Part shown: in pieces, positions 32,686 to 42,100 of the stretch
Layout of the letters: each line of letters opens with the position of its first letter
Numbering within the stretch: the first letter of the stretch is position 1
Source: an uncultured Collinsella sp.
GTDB taxonomy: Bacteria > Actinomycetota > Coriobacteriia > Coriobacteriales > Coriobacteriaceae
NCBI GenBank assembly: GCA_958436995.1
Contig: CAUBMI010000004.1
Span: 1 to 64,000 of the forward strand
Direction: 5' to 3'
DNA length: 64,000 nucleotides
The notes under the pieces: generated by a model
The model's database searches: none
Told to the model about the DNA's origin: nothing
The model's input: only the letters and a program-made list of their open reading frames with translations
Position numbers and translations under genes: made by a program

Positions 32686-33351
32686 TCAGATCTTATATTT
32701 GGTGCGAATGTAGCCGACATATTCTTTGACGAGCTCGCGCTCCATGTCGTCGGCGTAGCGGAACTGCAGGCCGCAGACGTTGCGGTACAGGCTGCCCTTG
32801 GGCGCGCGGCGCACCCAACACACGATGCCCAGCTGCTCGGGCAGCTCGTGGCGCTCGCCCTGCAGGCGGATTGTGGGCATTTGAACGGACAGGGCCTCGC
32901 CCACGTCGGGGTAATCGTTGAGGTAGACGGCCAGGCCGCCGGCCGAGACGTCGATGGTCATGGCGTCCTCGGGCTCGGGGGTCGGCTCGTTGTCGCGCTG
33001 GTAGGTCAGGCGCATGGCGACCTTAAAACGCTCGTCGCGGCGCTTGACAAAGGTGCGCTGCTCGGCGACTTTGCGCATTTTCCAGTAAGTGCGGATGCCC
33101 TTTTTCTCGACCGACTCGGGGTAGCCGGCGAGCACGAACGTTTCCTCGCCCACTTTGTATTGCAGCAGCAGCTTTTGGTTTTCGTCCATGATGAGCGGCT
33201 TGCCGGCGAGCATGGGCGCGCTCATAAGAAAGTACGCGTCGTCCAGGTTCTCTTTGTACGTGGCGAGCATGTTGAAGTCGGTTTTTTGGCCCATGGGCAC
33301 GTCGAATGCCACCTGAAGCTTGGTCCCCGGCGTTATCTGTTGCTCTGCCAT
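32686..33351 (-). CDS. PilZ-domain (c-di-GMP binding) protein
   Basis: 221 residues from ATG 33349-33351, with GGGGGAGAC upstream. The N-terminal YcgR-like flavodoxin-type module (about 1-105) is followed by the PilZ domain. The c-di-GMP ligands are visible as VKRRDERFKVAM (RxxxR type) and DVSAGGLAV (DxSxxG). It lacks a TM and should be cytoplasmic. It heads a two-gene unit with the membrane protein downstream, which implies c-di-GMP control of the surface structure. No diguanylate cyclase gene is in the window. Confidence 0.85.
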   Translation of the reverse strand: MAEQQITPGTKLQVAFDVPMGQKTDFNMLATYKENLDDAYFLMSAPMLAGKPLIMDENQKLLLQYKVGEETFVLAGYPESVEKKGIRTYWKMRKVAEQRTFVKRRDERFKVAMRLTYQRDNEPTPEPEDAMTIDVSAGGLAVYLNDYPDVGEALSVQMPTIRLQGERHELPEQLGIVCWVRRAPKGSLYRNVCGLQFRYADDMERELVKEYVGYIRTKYKI

Positions 33352-33547
33352 GTTGTCTCCCCCAGTCGCGGGCGCCGATATCATCGTCGTGCGCGATGCA
33401 CATTGGGCTATTGTACCTGCTTTGCCGCAGGTTTCGATGTGCGGTGCGTGAAATGGCGGGATGCGAGGCGCGGGTGAACGCGCAGCTGCTCCGCGCGCGG
33501 CATTAATCTGACAGCGATGCATGCCCCCGACAGTCCGTCCGTCTGTC

Positions 33548-33607
33548 TATCTCTCAGTTATCTCTCATTTATCTCTCAGCTTAGAGATGAGTGAGAGATG
33601 AGAGACA
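33548..33607. repeat. TCTCTCA hairpin repeat, copy 1
   Basis: TATCTCTCAGTTATCTCTC is followed by ATTTATCTCTCAGC, then by the complementary GAGATGAGTGAGAGATGAGAGAC. Three direct TATCTCTC units on the left face two GAGAGATG-type units on the right. Confidence 0.6.
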
Positions 33608-33702
33608 AAATTACCGTTATCGGTTCAAGCAAATCACGTTCGCGCAGGTAAACTCATGTATACGGGAACTTAGACTCGATCCCCTAGCCACCTTGCAGCA
33701 TT

Positions 33703-33779
33703 GCTATCTCTCATATTTATCTCTCGTCTTTCTGTTATCTCTCGTATTAGTGACGAATGAGAGATGAGAGATGCGTGAG
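33703..33779. repeat. TCTCTCA hairpin repeat, copy 2
   Basis: CTATCTCTCATATTTATCTC, more TATCTCTC units, then GAATGAGAGATGAGAGATG. Same design as copy 1 about 150 bases away, with a longer left side. Confidence 0.6.
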
Positions 33780-33827
33780 TGATGGACGAGTGTGATTTTT
33801 TGGACGGTCAGAAAATCCCTCAAATAA

Positions 33828-33861
33828 AAAACGGGGCCGGCCTTACGCCGAGCCCCGTTTT
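33828..33861 (-). terminator. Terminator of the first PTS operon
   Basis: On the minus strand AAAACGGGGCTCGGCG-TAAG-GCCGGCCCCGTTTTTTATTT, 46 bases after the IID stop. Confidence 0.9.
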
Positions 33862-33906
33862 CAAACGGTCAGTTAGTTATCCAACGCGCGAGCATAGCAG
33901 TCAACA

Positions 33907-34755
33907 TTACGCCGCCGCGAACACTCCCAAGCCCGTTCCGATGATGCAGATTGCGAAGATGCCCAAGATGATCCAAATGGTCTTGACGCCCTTTTTATAG
34001 AGGGCAACGCAAGCGAACGTTGCCAGCAAGGGCAGCAGACCGGGGAAGATCGAATCGAACAGATCCTGCAGGACAATCTCCGAACCACCCACGTCAAAGG
34101 TCAAAGCCGTGGACAGCGAGACCTGTGCCGCAATCATGGCGCCGATAACGGTCATTCCGAGAACACCGGCAGCATGCGTCATGCGAGACATAAGGTTGCT
34201 CTCTTCGGACTGCTGCAAAAACTTGGTTCCCAAGTCGTAACCCAGATGGGCGGCGACGATACGCGTTGCAAAGTTAATCACGGAGTAGATGAGCGCGTAC
34301 ACGATGGGGCCGAGCGGGTTGCCCGTCGAAGCGATGCCAATACCAATGCCGGCGGCAACCACGCGGAACGTACCCCAGTAGAACGAATCACCGATGCCGG
34401 AAAGCGGTCCCATAAGGCCGACCTTCATGGCGTTAATCGAGGACGTGTCGAAGTTCTTATCGGCAGCCGCCTGCTCTTCCATCGAAACCGTTAGGCCGGC
34501 TACAAACGGAAGCACATGAGGCGTGATGTTAAAGAACTCGGTATGGCGATCGAGCGCCGCATAGTAATCGTCGTCGTTGGGATAGATCTTTCGCAGGGGC
34601 TTCTGAATGGTGTACATGAAGCCCATTGCCATCATCTTGTCGTACGACTGCGAGCACTGGCTCGTAAACTGGCGAAGGAACATGCTCCGATACATATCGG
34701 GAGTCATAATCGCGTCCTTCTTGGCCTCTTTGAGGTCGGTGTTCTGGATAGCCAT
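33907..34755 (-). CDS. PTS mannose-family transporter subunit IID (cluster 1)
   Basis: 282 residues. The family motifs are the N-terminal helix SMFLRQFTSQCSQSYDKMMAMGFMYTI, EFFNITPHVLPFVAGLTVSMEEQ, and GLMGPLSGIGDSFYWGTFRVV. Hydrophobic C-terminal helices end in WIILGIFAICIIGTGLGVFAA. IID and IIC together form the membrane channel that passes sugar to the IIB domain for phosphorylation. Its start overlaps the IIC stop (TAATG), indicating translational coupling. Last gene of the cluster. The substrate is discussed under the SIS gene. Confidence 0.93.
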   Translation of the reverse strand: MAIQNTDLKEAKKDAIMTPDMYRSMFLRQFTSQCSQSYDKMMAMGFMYTIQKPLRKIYPNDDDYYAALDRHTEFFNITPHVLPFVAGLTVSMEEQAAADKNFDTSSINAMKVGLMGPLSGIGDSFYWGTFRVVAAGIGIGIASTGNPLGPIVYALIYSVINFATRIVAAHLGYDLGTKFLQQSEESNLMSRMTHAAGVLGMTVIGAMIAAQVSLSTALTFDVGGSEIVLQDLFDSIFPGLLPLLATFACVALYKKGVKTIWIILGIFAICIIGTGLGVFAAA

Positions 34756-35528
34756 TAGAAGTCCTCCTCTTCATCTGCAGCAACCGTCTGCGGACCGGAC
34801 GAGCCCTCGCGGAAGGCCAGGAGCAGCGCGACGCAAATGGCAGCTGCGGCGACGCCGACCACGTCCATCTTGAGGTAGATGACCATAATGAAGCCCAGGA
34901 ACAGCCAGGGAAGGAGCTTGTTATCGCCCATGGTCCTGATAAGAAGAGCGAAGCCGATGCAGACCATGACGCCGGACGCAACGTTGAGGCCGTCCATCAC
35001 AAACTGCGGAATCGCGCTGAGCGCATTGTTGATAAGGTCGGCACCAAAGAACAGCGAGCCAAACACCAGCAGTGCAGACGGAATGCCAATCGACAGCGGT
35101 ACGATGGTCAGATGGTACAGATTCGCCTTGGCAAGATCGCGATTTGCCAGAGCGGTCTCAATCTTCTTGCAGGCAAAGGCACCCGGAACGGCGTAGCAGA
35201 AGTTGCGCCACACCTGAAGGAAGACGGAGACGGGAAGGGCGAGCGCGACGGCAGTTGCCGTGCCCGTACCCGTAATGACGGCAAACGCGCAGCCAAGCAC
35301 GCCGGAGGCATAGACCTCGGGAGGAACCGCCGCGCCGACCATGATGGCGCCCATGAACATGGACTCCAAAGCAGCGCCGACGATAACGCCCTGCTGGACA
35401 TCGCCAAGGATCAAGCCGACAAACAGGCTCGTAAACAGCGGACGACCAAGCATCGTAATGCCAAATAATTGCTCGTCCATGGACGCAATAAATGCGACCA
35501 GTGCAACTAGAAGATACTGGACAACCAT
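34755..35528 (-). CDS. PTS mannose-family transporter subunit IIC (cluster 1)
   Basis: 257 residues from ATG 35526-35528. Typical EIIC-Man/Sor features: ASMDEQLFGITMLGRPLFTSLFVGLILGD, then GAALESMFMGAIMVGAAVPPEVYASGVLG, with seven or eight helices and an acidic tail (VAADEEEDF). The TTG nine bases upstream is a weaker start option. It sits between the SIS isomerase and IID genes. Confidence 0.92.
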   Translation of the reverse strand: MVVQYLLVALVAFIASMDEQLFGITMLGRPLFTSLFVGLILGDVQQGVIVGAALESMFMGAIMVGAAVPPEVYASGVLGCAFAVITGTGTATAVALALPVSVFLQVWRNFCYAVPGAFACKKIETALANRDLAKANLYHLTIVPLSIGIPSALLVFGSLFFGADLINNALSAIPQFVMDGLNVASGVMVCIGFALLIRTMGDNKLLPWLFLGFIMVIYLKMDVVGVAAAAICVALLLAFREGSSGPQTVAADEEEDF

Positions 35529-35609
35529 TTCGATCAACCCCAGAAACAGGTCTGCAGGCGAGGCATTCTGCGCAGCTCGCCTGCAGACAACCGCAGCAAT
35601 TTGAGAGGA

Positions 35610-36644
35610 TTAGTAGTTCATCTGGTGATAGTAACGACGCGTGGTGAGCGGGTGGTTACGGACGTGCTCGAGATGGCAGCTCAGACGCTCGGTGATGGTG
35701 TAGGTGACCATCGGGGAGACGATCTTGCGGAACTCGGGGTCGCTGAACGGCAGCTCGACCTCGGCGGTGTCAAACTTGTTCACGCGGACGTTGACGCCCT
35801 TCTCGTCGGCGAGCATGTGAGTGAAGTTGTCCACGCGGTCCATGAGCTTACGGGTGTCGTCCTCGCCGTAGAGCATGATGAGGCTCGTGCCTTCCTCGCA
35901 CAGCTCGATGGTGCCGTGGAAGAACTCGGCGGCGTGGATGGACTTGGTCTTGATCCACTGCATCTCCTCGAGGATGCACATGGCGTAGTCGTAGGCCTCA
36001 CCCCAGAGCATGCCGGAGCCAATCACCATGTGGTAATCGGTGTCCTTGAAGTCCTCGGCCATGGCGGCGCAGCGCTCGTCCTGAGCGTCCTTGGCCTTGA
36101 TGAGGTACGGAGCGATGTTGCCGAACTCTTCCATGAAGGTGTCGTACTTGGGGAAGGCGCCGGCGTTCTTGAGGAAGCGGGCGACCAGCGTGATCTGGTA
36201 GGTGTAGATGGCCTCGCACAGAACGTCGTCCTCGGCGAAGCTGAAGAACTTGTAATCGGCGTACTCGGTGGCCGGGGTGTTGTCGTTGGAGACATACATC
36301 AGCGTGCGGGCGCCCTGCTCCTGGCAGAACTTGGCAGCCTCAATGATCTCGGGGGTGGTGCCGGTACGGGTGGAGAAGACGCAGACAGAATCCTTGTTGA
36401 AGGTCTTGGGCGGGCAGGCGAGGAACTCTGCGGCGATCTCGCAGTGGACATCGACGTCGGCCGTGGTGGTCTCGACCCAATACTTCATCGGGAGCGTGTG
36501 GGCCCAGGTGCCGCCGCAGCCGATGAAGAAGATGTTGGAATAACCCTGCTCGCAGACCTCGTCCACGGCAGCCTCAATCTGAGGACGGAGAGCGAGGGCA
36601 TCGCTCACAACCTTCTCGTAACGAGGCTCATCGAAATTGAACAT
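35610..36644 (-). CDS. SIS-domain sugar isomerase/deglycase (cluster 1)
   Basis: 344 residues with two SIS halves. The first half holds GYSNIFFIGCGGTWAHTLPMKYW and FSTRTGTTPEIIEAAKF (the phosphate-binding Ser/Thr loop). The second has MVIGSGMLWGEAYDYAMCILEEMQWI and HAAEFFHGTIEL (a catalytic Glu/His segment). The C-terminus HPLTTRRYYHQMNY recurs in the other three paralogs here. The closest match by layout is the FrlB/GfrE/GfrF group, which splits 6-phosphofructose- or glucose-linked amino acids (Amadori products). An AgaS-like amino-sugar isomerase is the alternative. Cytoplasmic; acts on the product imported by the adjacent PTS. The start has AGGAGTAAGGG upstream. Confidence 0.82.
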   Translation of the reverse strand: MFNFDEPRYEKVVSDALALRPQIEAAVDEVCEQGYSNIFFIGCGGTWAHTLPMKYWVETTTADVDVHCEIAAEFLACPPKTFNKDSVCVFSTRTGTTPEIIEAAKFCQEQGARTLMYVSNDNTPATEYADYKFFSFAEDDVLCEAIYTYQITLVARFLKNAGAFPKYDTFMEEFGNIAPYLIKAKDAQDERCAAMAEDFKDTDYHMVIGSGMLWGEAYDYAMCILEEMQWIKTKSIHAAEFFHGTIELCEEGTSLIMLYGEDDTRKLMDRVDNFTHMLADEKGVNVRVNKFDTAEVELPFSDPEFRKIVSPMVTYTITERLSCHLEHVRNHPLTTRRYYHQMNY

Positions 36645-36690
36645 CCCTTACTCCTAACTCACTTGGATGAACCCTTCATTCATCCCATGA

Positions 36691-36716
36691 CGTTATAATA
36701 CTTTATATAACTAACT
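36691..36716. promoter_or_regulatory. AT-rich candidate promoter/operator before the SIS gene
   Basis: CGTTATAATACTTTATATAA with CTAACT behind it, upstream of the SIS-IIC-IID genes. Similar TAATA-TACTTTRTTAT words occur before the IIA gene (about 37826-37854, minus strand). They are candidate sites for the GntR regulator encoded upstream. The assignment is by eye only. Confidence 0.3.
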
Positions 36717-36754
36717 ATGCAATAACTATTTCAGATTTTTTTGATTTTTCTTTA

Positions 36755-36788
36755 GTAAAAAGCCCGCCGATCAAATGATCGACGGGCA
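36755..36788 (-). terminator. Hairpin terminator between IIB and the SIS gene
   Basis: On the minus strand GCCCGTCGATCA-TT-TGATCGGCGGGC then TTTTTAC. It would end or attenuate the IIA-IIB transcript before the SIS-IIC-IID genes. Confidence 0.85.
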
Positions 36789-36838
36789 TAGGCATAGAGC
36801 ATTGGTTCAATAAATGCCGAGCATCAACGTGTTTCCGG

Positions 36839-37312
36839 CTAGAAAACGTCCTTGGCAAACACCTTAGCGTCATTGGGAACCTGACGGATTTCGATGGCCA
36901 CGCCATCGCCCAGGAGCTCTTGGATATGCTCGGCATCTTTCTCGGTCGCAAAGATCGCAGGGGTCGGATGAAGCGTGGTCTCAGGGGTCTTTCGGGTTCC
37001 GCCCAGATTGATCTCTTTGATGTCTTTGCAACCCTTAGCGAGACGATAGACATCTTCAATCGTCTCAGTGATGATAAACAGCGAATACTTGTCGGTAACG
37101 CCGCTGTTGAGCGCCTCGATAGCAGCGTCAACATCCTTGATGACGAGTTTAACGCCGTTGGGGCGGGCGAGCCTCAAGGCCGCCTTCCTCATGTCGTCTT
37201 TTGCCACAGCATCGCTGGCAAGCAAGATGCAATCTACATCCAAAGCGTGAGTCCAGGACATGGCAACTTGGCCGTGAATCAGTCGGTAATCAACTCTCGT
37301 AAGCTTAATCAT
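36839..37312 (-). CDS. PTS mannose-family subunit IIB (cluster 1)
   Basis: 157 residues starting MIKLTRVDYRLIHGQVAMSW. The phosphorylated His13 is in RLIHGQV. Conserved later segments include NGVKLVIKDVDAAIEAL and EINLGGTRKTP. I chose ATG 37310-37312, nine bases from GGAG, instead of the ATG three codons earlier that abuts it. It transfers phosphate from IIA to the incoming sugar in the cytoplasm. Unlike cluster 2, IIA and IIB are separate proteins here. Confidence 0.92.
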   Translation of the reverse strand: MIKLTRVDYRLIHGQVAMSWTHALDVDCILLASDAVAKDDMRKAALRLARPNGVKLVIKDVDAAIEALNSGVTDKYSLFIITETIEDVYRLAKGCKDIKEINLGGTRKTPETTLHPTPAIFATEKDAEHIQELLGDGVAIEIRQVPNDAKVFAKDVF

Positions 37313-37383
37313 CGTTATCATCTCCGCACGTGATAAAGGGAATGACAGGTGTGGCCCCTAGCTAGGGCTCGAACCAGAACTAA

Positions 37384-37803
37384 CTAGAACTCTTCTTCCT
37401 CGGCGCCGGCAAGCATGTCCGCCGCCTCGCAAAGCTGAATAAACGAACGCGATCCCTCGACCGCGGTTTTGGCCTTGTCCGCATCCAGGGAGTCCAGCTG
37501 TGTAACCATTTCCACCAGCAGCGGCAAGTTCATTCCAGCGATTAACGTAAACGATCCGTCGGTCTGCCTCTGAATGAATTCGTTGTTTACAGAGCCGCCA
37601 AAGATGTCAGTCACGACAAACCAAGAGTCGGCAGGGTCCCTCGTCTCCATCCATGCATCAATCAACGCCGCGACGTCCCTTGAATCGTCATCGACATAGG
37701 CGCACAGGCACTCGATTCGGTCGTTGGTGCCCATCAGAATCTCCAGAGAGCTTTTCATGCCTTGGGCGAGATAACCATGACTCGCTAGCAATATCTTATT
37801 CAT
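37384..37803 (-). CDS. PTS mannose-family subunit IIA (cluster 1)
   Basis: 139 residues. His9 in MNKILLASHGYLAQGMKSS is the phosphorylation site. VTDIFGGSVNNEFI and IAGMNLPLLVEMVTQLD are family-typical. It takes phosphate from HPr. GGAG lies upstream of the ATG. First PTS gene after the GntR regulator gene. Confidence 0.92.
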   Translation of the reverse strand: MNKILLASHGYLAQGMKSSLEILMGTNDRIECLCAYVDDDSRDVAALIDAWMETRDPADSWFVVTDIFGGSVNNEFIQRQTDGSFTLIAGMNLPLLVEMVTQLDSLDADKAKTAVEGSRSFIQLCEAADMLAGAEEEEF

Positions 37804-37938
37804 AGTTCTCCAATACCAATAGGACGTACTATATTGTCATAACAAAGTATATTAGCAATCTACCCTACGTGGTGTGTCTATTTTCCAAATCCGCGAACGG
37901 TAACAATTGGTCGGTAAATCGACCAATCTATCGCTAAT

Positions 37939-38652
37939 TTACAAATAGAACTTCAGTCGCTCGGTGCAGTACACCTGACGGGAGATGAAAAGCGGCTCGC
38001 CACTTGGGGCATAACGTCTATCGACAAACAGAAGCAGCGAAGAGCCCAGCTCCACGTTAAGGTATGCCGCCTCGAGCTCGCTCGCATAGCAGACCTCGAG
38101 CGTACGCGCGTTGGGACCCATCTTGATCCCCTGGCGATCGAGTACCGCCATCAGCGAATCATCGAGGGACTCATGCTCCAAAAAAGAAAGCGCAGCGGAA
38201 TAGCTATTGGTTTCCAGCATCGTGGGCTTGCCATCCACAAGGCGCAGACGACGGCTACGCAATACCTTTTGGGTATCGTCTACGCCCAGGAACTTCGCGT
38301 CTCGCAGACTTGGGAAGTCCCAGCCCATTTCGAGAACCCTGGTAGACGCCTGTTTGCCCGCAAGCTGGCACGAATGGGTAAAGCTCTCACGGTCGTCCGC
38401 GGCATACATCTGCGTGTCCGACGAAACGAACGTGCCCTTGCCGCGGGCCCTCTCAACAAGCCCAGCATCTTCCATTTCTTTAATTGCGGAGCGAACCGTT
38501 ATTCGGCTCACGCCAAATTGCTCGATAAGCTCCGCCTCGGTCGGAAGCTTATCTCCCGGGCGGTACGTGCCGTTGGCGATTGAATCAGAAAGCGCACGAA
38601 CAATCTGTTTGTACAGGGGGATAACGCTATTTGCCTCAACCATATCAACCAT
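37939..38652 (-). CDS. GntR/HutC-family transcriptional regulator (cluster 1)
   Basis: 237 residues. N-terminal winged helix (about 12-78): PLYKQIVRALSDSIANGTYRPGDKLPTEAELIEQFGVSRITVRSAI, with the usual GxLxRxRGKGTFV wing. The C-terminal UTRA effector domain ends FISRQVYCTERLKFYL. It probably senses a phosphorylated sugar and controls the PTS/SIS genes downstream. Two in-frame ATGs compete: 38652 is nearly on top of AAAGG, while 38643 is ten bases from it, so the shorter start is also plausible. Confidence 0.9.
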   Translation of the reverse strand: MVDMVEANSVIPLYKQIVRALSDSIANGTYRPGDKLPTEAELIEQFGVSRITVRSAIKEMEDAGLVERARGKGTFVSSDTQMYAADDRESFTHSCQLAGKQASTRVLEMGWDFPSLRDAKFLGVDDTQKVLRSRRLRLVDGKPTMLETNSYSAALSFLEHESLDDSLMAVLDRQGIKMGPNARTLEVCYASELEAAYLNVELGSSLLLFVDRRYAPSGEPLFISRQVYCTERLKFYL

Positions 38653-38855
38653 ACCTTTACAAGGAATCAGCAGCCTATAGATAAATGACTTATATTGTAT
38701 TAGAACTTTTTAGCACTCCACGCCATTTCCTATAATGTTTTAGCAAACGAGGGGTTATTTTGCGTAAGCGGTGTAGAGTCCATCCATTTCCACATACAGC
38801 TTCAATCTGATGGCGGTATATGCATCCGATAAGCCGATTGATTTTTATCTTCTAC

Positions 38856-38907
38856 CTGTCTCACATTCATCCCTCGTCGTAGAGATGAATGTGAGGTGAG
38901 AGATACG
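38856..38907. repeat. TCTCTC-type hairpin repeat, copy 3
   Basis: CTCACATTCATCCCTC faces GAGATGAATGTGAG across a short loop, then GTGAGAGATACG. It is related in words and layout to the copies at 33548 and 33703. Confidence 0.55.
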
Positions 38908-38919
38908 TACTTGACGCGC

Positions 38920-39034
38920 GAGCGTGGATATTTGGACGGTTTTTGGGCTTTTGGCGGCCGATTTCGTCCGAAAATCCACGCTCATGCGGCAGACGTCCGA
39001 ATTTCCACGCTCGTGTGCCAGAAAATCCACGCTC
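38920..39034. repeat. TCCACGCTC array with 64-bp palindrome, copy 1
   Basis: GAGCGTGGA at 38920-38928 pairs with TCCACGCTC at 38975-38983 (outer span 64 bp; the arms extend into ATTTGGACGG/CGTCCGAAAA). Further TCCACGCTC units follow at 39004 and 39026, steps of 29 and 22 bp. The region ends about 75 bases before the M16 protease ribosome site. Confidence 0.75.
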
Positions 39035-39124
39035 ATCCGGCAGATTGGTCGAAGGCCCCATATGGGTATACTCTCGGGGATTCGACTCGATTCGCCCCCG
39101 TTGGGGCGCCAAAGGAGACTGCAT

Positions 39125-42100
39125 ATGCCCACTACCTCAACCGACCCGCGCGCCGCTGCCGCCGCGCTGCTGGTGCCCGGCACCACCTGCCATGGCTTTG
39201 CCGTCGAGCGCTGCGAGACCGTGCCCGAGCTCGACTCGGACGCCTACGTGCTGCGCCACACCGCTTCGGGCGCTCGCCTGCTGTACCTGGCGTGCGACGA
39301 CGAGAACAAGGCCTTTGCCATTGGCTTTAAGACGCCGCCGGCCGATTCCACCGGCGTGTTCCATATTCTTGAGCACTCGGTGCTGTGCGGATCGGCCAGG
39401 TTCCCCGTCAAGGAGCCGTTTGTCGACCTGATCAAGAGCTCCATGCAGACGTTCCTCAACGCCATGACCTACCCCGACAAGACTATCTACCCCGTTGCCA
39501 CCACCAACGAGCAGGACCTGTACAACCTGATGGACGTGTACCTGGACGCGGTGTTCAACCCGGCGATCTACACCAAGCCCACCATTTTTGAGCAGGAGGG
39601 ATGGCACTACGAGCTTGACCTGCCGGAAGGCGCCGAGGGCGAGAGCGACGGCAGCTCCGCGAGCCTGCGCGAAGGCACGCTGCGCTATAACGGCGTGGTG
39701 TTCAACGAGATGAAGGGCGCGCTGTCCGACCCCATGAGCGTGCTGGACGACGCCGTCAACGCCGCGCTCTATCCCGACACCGCCTATGCGCACGAGAGCG
39801 GCGGCGACCCGCGCGCAATCCCTGCGCTCACCTACGAGCAGTTCCTGGATACGCACGCGCGCCACTACAACCCCTCTAACTCCTACATCACGCTTTACGG
39901 CGACCTGGACGTGGACCGCGCGCTGGCCTTTTTGGACGAGCGTTATCTGTCGCAGCCGAGCGCCGCAAGCCGGCGCATGGACGCAGCCGTTGCCGCCGGC
40001 GAAGACCCGTCCGCGCTGGCGCCCAATCCGCTGGGCGTGCAGGCGCCCGTGACCTGCGAGTATAAGCGCGTCGAGATGGCTACCACGCCCGAAAACGCCC
40101 TGGTGGGCCTGGGCCTGGTGCTGGGCAGCGCACTCGACCGCAAGCGCACGATCGCGGCGGACATCTTGTTTGAGGCGCTGCTGGGCTCCAACGAAGCCCC
40201 GGTTAAGAAGGCCATTCTGGCCGCCGGCCTGGGCGGCAACGTGGTGAGCTACACCGCGGCCGAGAGCCTGCAACCCTACGAGCTCATCATGCTGCAAAAC
40301 GCACAGCCCGGCGTGGCGCGCGAGCTGCGCCGCGTGTTCCAGAACGCCTGCCGCGACCTATGCGAGCATGGCGTTCCGCGCGAGCGCCTGGAAGCCATCA
40401 TCAGCAGCAACGAATACGACCTGCGCCAGCTCGACTACGGCATCGCCGACGGCGTGGCCATTGCGTGCGACGCGCTGAGCACGTGGCTCTACGATGACGA
40501 CGCCGCGACGCTGGCGCTCAAGTACGGCCCGGTGTACGAGGAGCTGCGCGGCGAGCTGGACGGCAGCTACTTTGAGGACCTGCTGCGCGAGCTCGTGCTG
40601 GAAAACGACCACATGGCGCTGGTCGAGCTGGTGCCGGTGGACGCCGGTGCCGGCTCGGAGGGTGCCGAGGCCGCCGAGCTCACCGCCAAGCGCGACGCCA
40701 TGACCGATGCCGAGCTGGCAGACGTGGTCGAGCGCACGACCGCGCTGCGTGCCGCCCAGGAGGCGGAAGACGCGCCCGAGGCCAAGGCCACGCTGCCGCG
40801 TCTGCGCGTGTCCGACATTGGCGAGGCGCGCCCCGAGCCGCCGCTGGTTGTGGACACGACTGCGCCCATTCCCTGCCTGCGCCACGGCATCCCCACCAAC
40901 CGTCTGGCCTACGCCATGCAGTATTTCGACCTGAGCTGCGTCGCGTTTGAGGACCTGCCTTATGTGACGCTGCTCTGCCGCCTGCTCAAGCAGCTGCCCA
41001 CGCAGACGCATACGGCCGAGGAGCTCGACAACCTGATCGCCGGCAAGCTGGGCTTTTTGAGCTTTACGACCGAAGTCATGACGCAGCCCGACGTGGACGG
41101 CGTGCGCCCCTACCTGCTGGTGAGCGCCGGCGCCCTGTCCGAGAAGATCGATGCGCTGGCGAGCCTGCCGCACGAGGTGTGGTCGAGCACGCTTTTGCTC
41201 GATGCCGACGCCGACCGCGTGCGCGACGTGCTCACACAGATTCGCATTGGGCTTGAGCAGGGCTTTATCAACAACGGCCACTCGGCGGCGCTCGGTCGCG
41301 CGATGAGCTACAGCTCGCCTTCGGCCGTGGTGCGTGAGCAGCTCTCGGGCGTAGACTTCTACCTGTTCCTGCGCGATTTGCTCGAGCACTTTGACGAGCG
41401 CCTGGACGGCCTGCGCGCCAAGCTTGCCGAGCTGGCAGACCGCATCTTTGTGGCCGATGGCTGCATGGCGAGCTTTACCGGCAGCGACGAGGACTTTGAC
41501 GCGTACTGGGATGCCGCGGGTAACCTGGGGCTTGGCGCGGGCGACGGCGCCGATGCCGGCCGCGACGCGCTCGTGGTGCCGACGCCGTGCAATCGCCACG
41601 AGGCTTTTGTCATCCCCAGCGACATCTGCTTTGCGGCAAGCGCGTGCGACCCGCGTCGCCTAGGCATTGACGTGACAGGCGCTTGGGCCGTGGCTGCCAA
41701 CGCGCTCTCCTACGATTACCTGTGGAACGAGATTCGCGTGAAGGGCGGTGCATACGGCTGCGGATTCCGCGCAGCCGGCGAGCGCCAGACGGCGTTCTAC
41801 ACCTACCGCGACCCGGCAATCGATCCCTCGATTGAGCGCGTGGCGCGCGCGGGCGAATGGCTCGGCAGCTTTGAGCCCGACGGGGCCGCCTTTGAGGGCT
41901 TTATCGTGAGCTGCGTGAGCGGCATGGACGCGCCGGTAAAGCCGTACGCGCTCACCAAGCGCCGCAACACGACCTATCTGGCCGGGCTCGATCCGCATGC
42001 GCGCGAGGAGCGTCGCGCCCAGATGCTCGCCGCCACGCCCGGTGAGCTGCGCTCGCTCGGCGCCGACGTGACGCGCATTGCGGCCGAGTCGCCCACCTGC

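Larger units (their letters stand above)
33352..33906. other. Intergenic region with TCTCTC hairpin repeats
   Basis: 555 bases between two minus-strand units. It holds two TCTCTCA-rich hairpin repeats (listed separately) and the terminator of the first PTS operon. A short + frame at 33779-34000 overlaps that terminator and is not a gene. The promoter of the PilZ unit should lie near 33360-33450. Confidence 0.5.
38653..39124. other. Divergent intergenic region with two repeat families
   Basis: 472 bases between the GntR and M16 protease genes. AT-rich promoter-like DNA near 38680-38760 is followed by a TCTCTC-type hairpin (38856-38907) and a TCCACGCTC array (38920-39034). Short frames across it are repeats, not genes. 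Confidence 0.5.

Noticed and set aside
33779..34000. 73-residue + strand frame
   Set aside because: It overlaps the PTS operon terminator and the end of IID in antisense; no domain.
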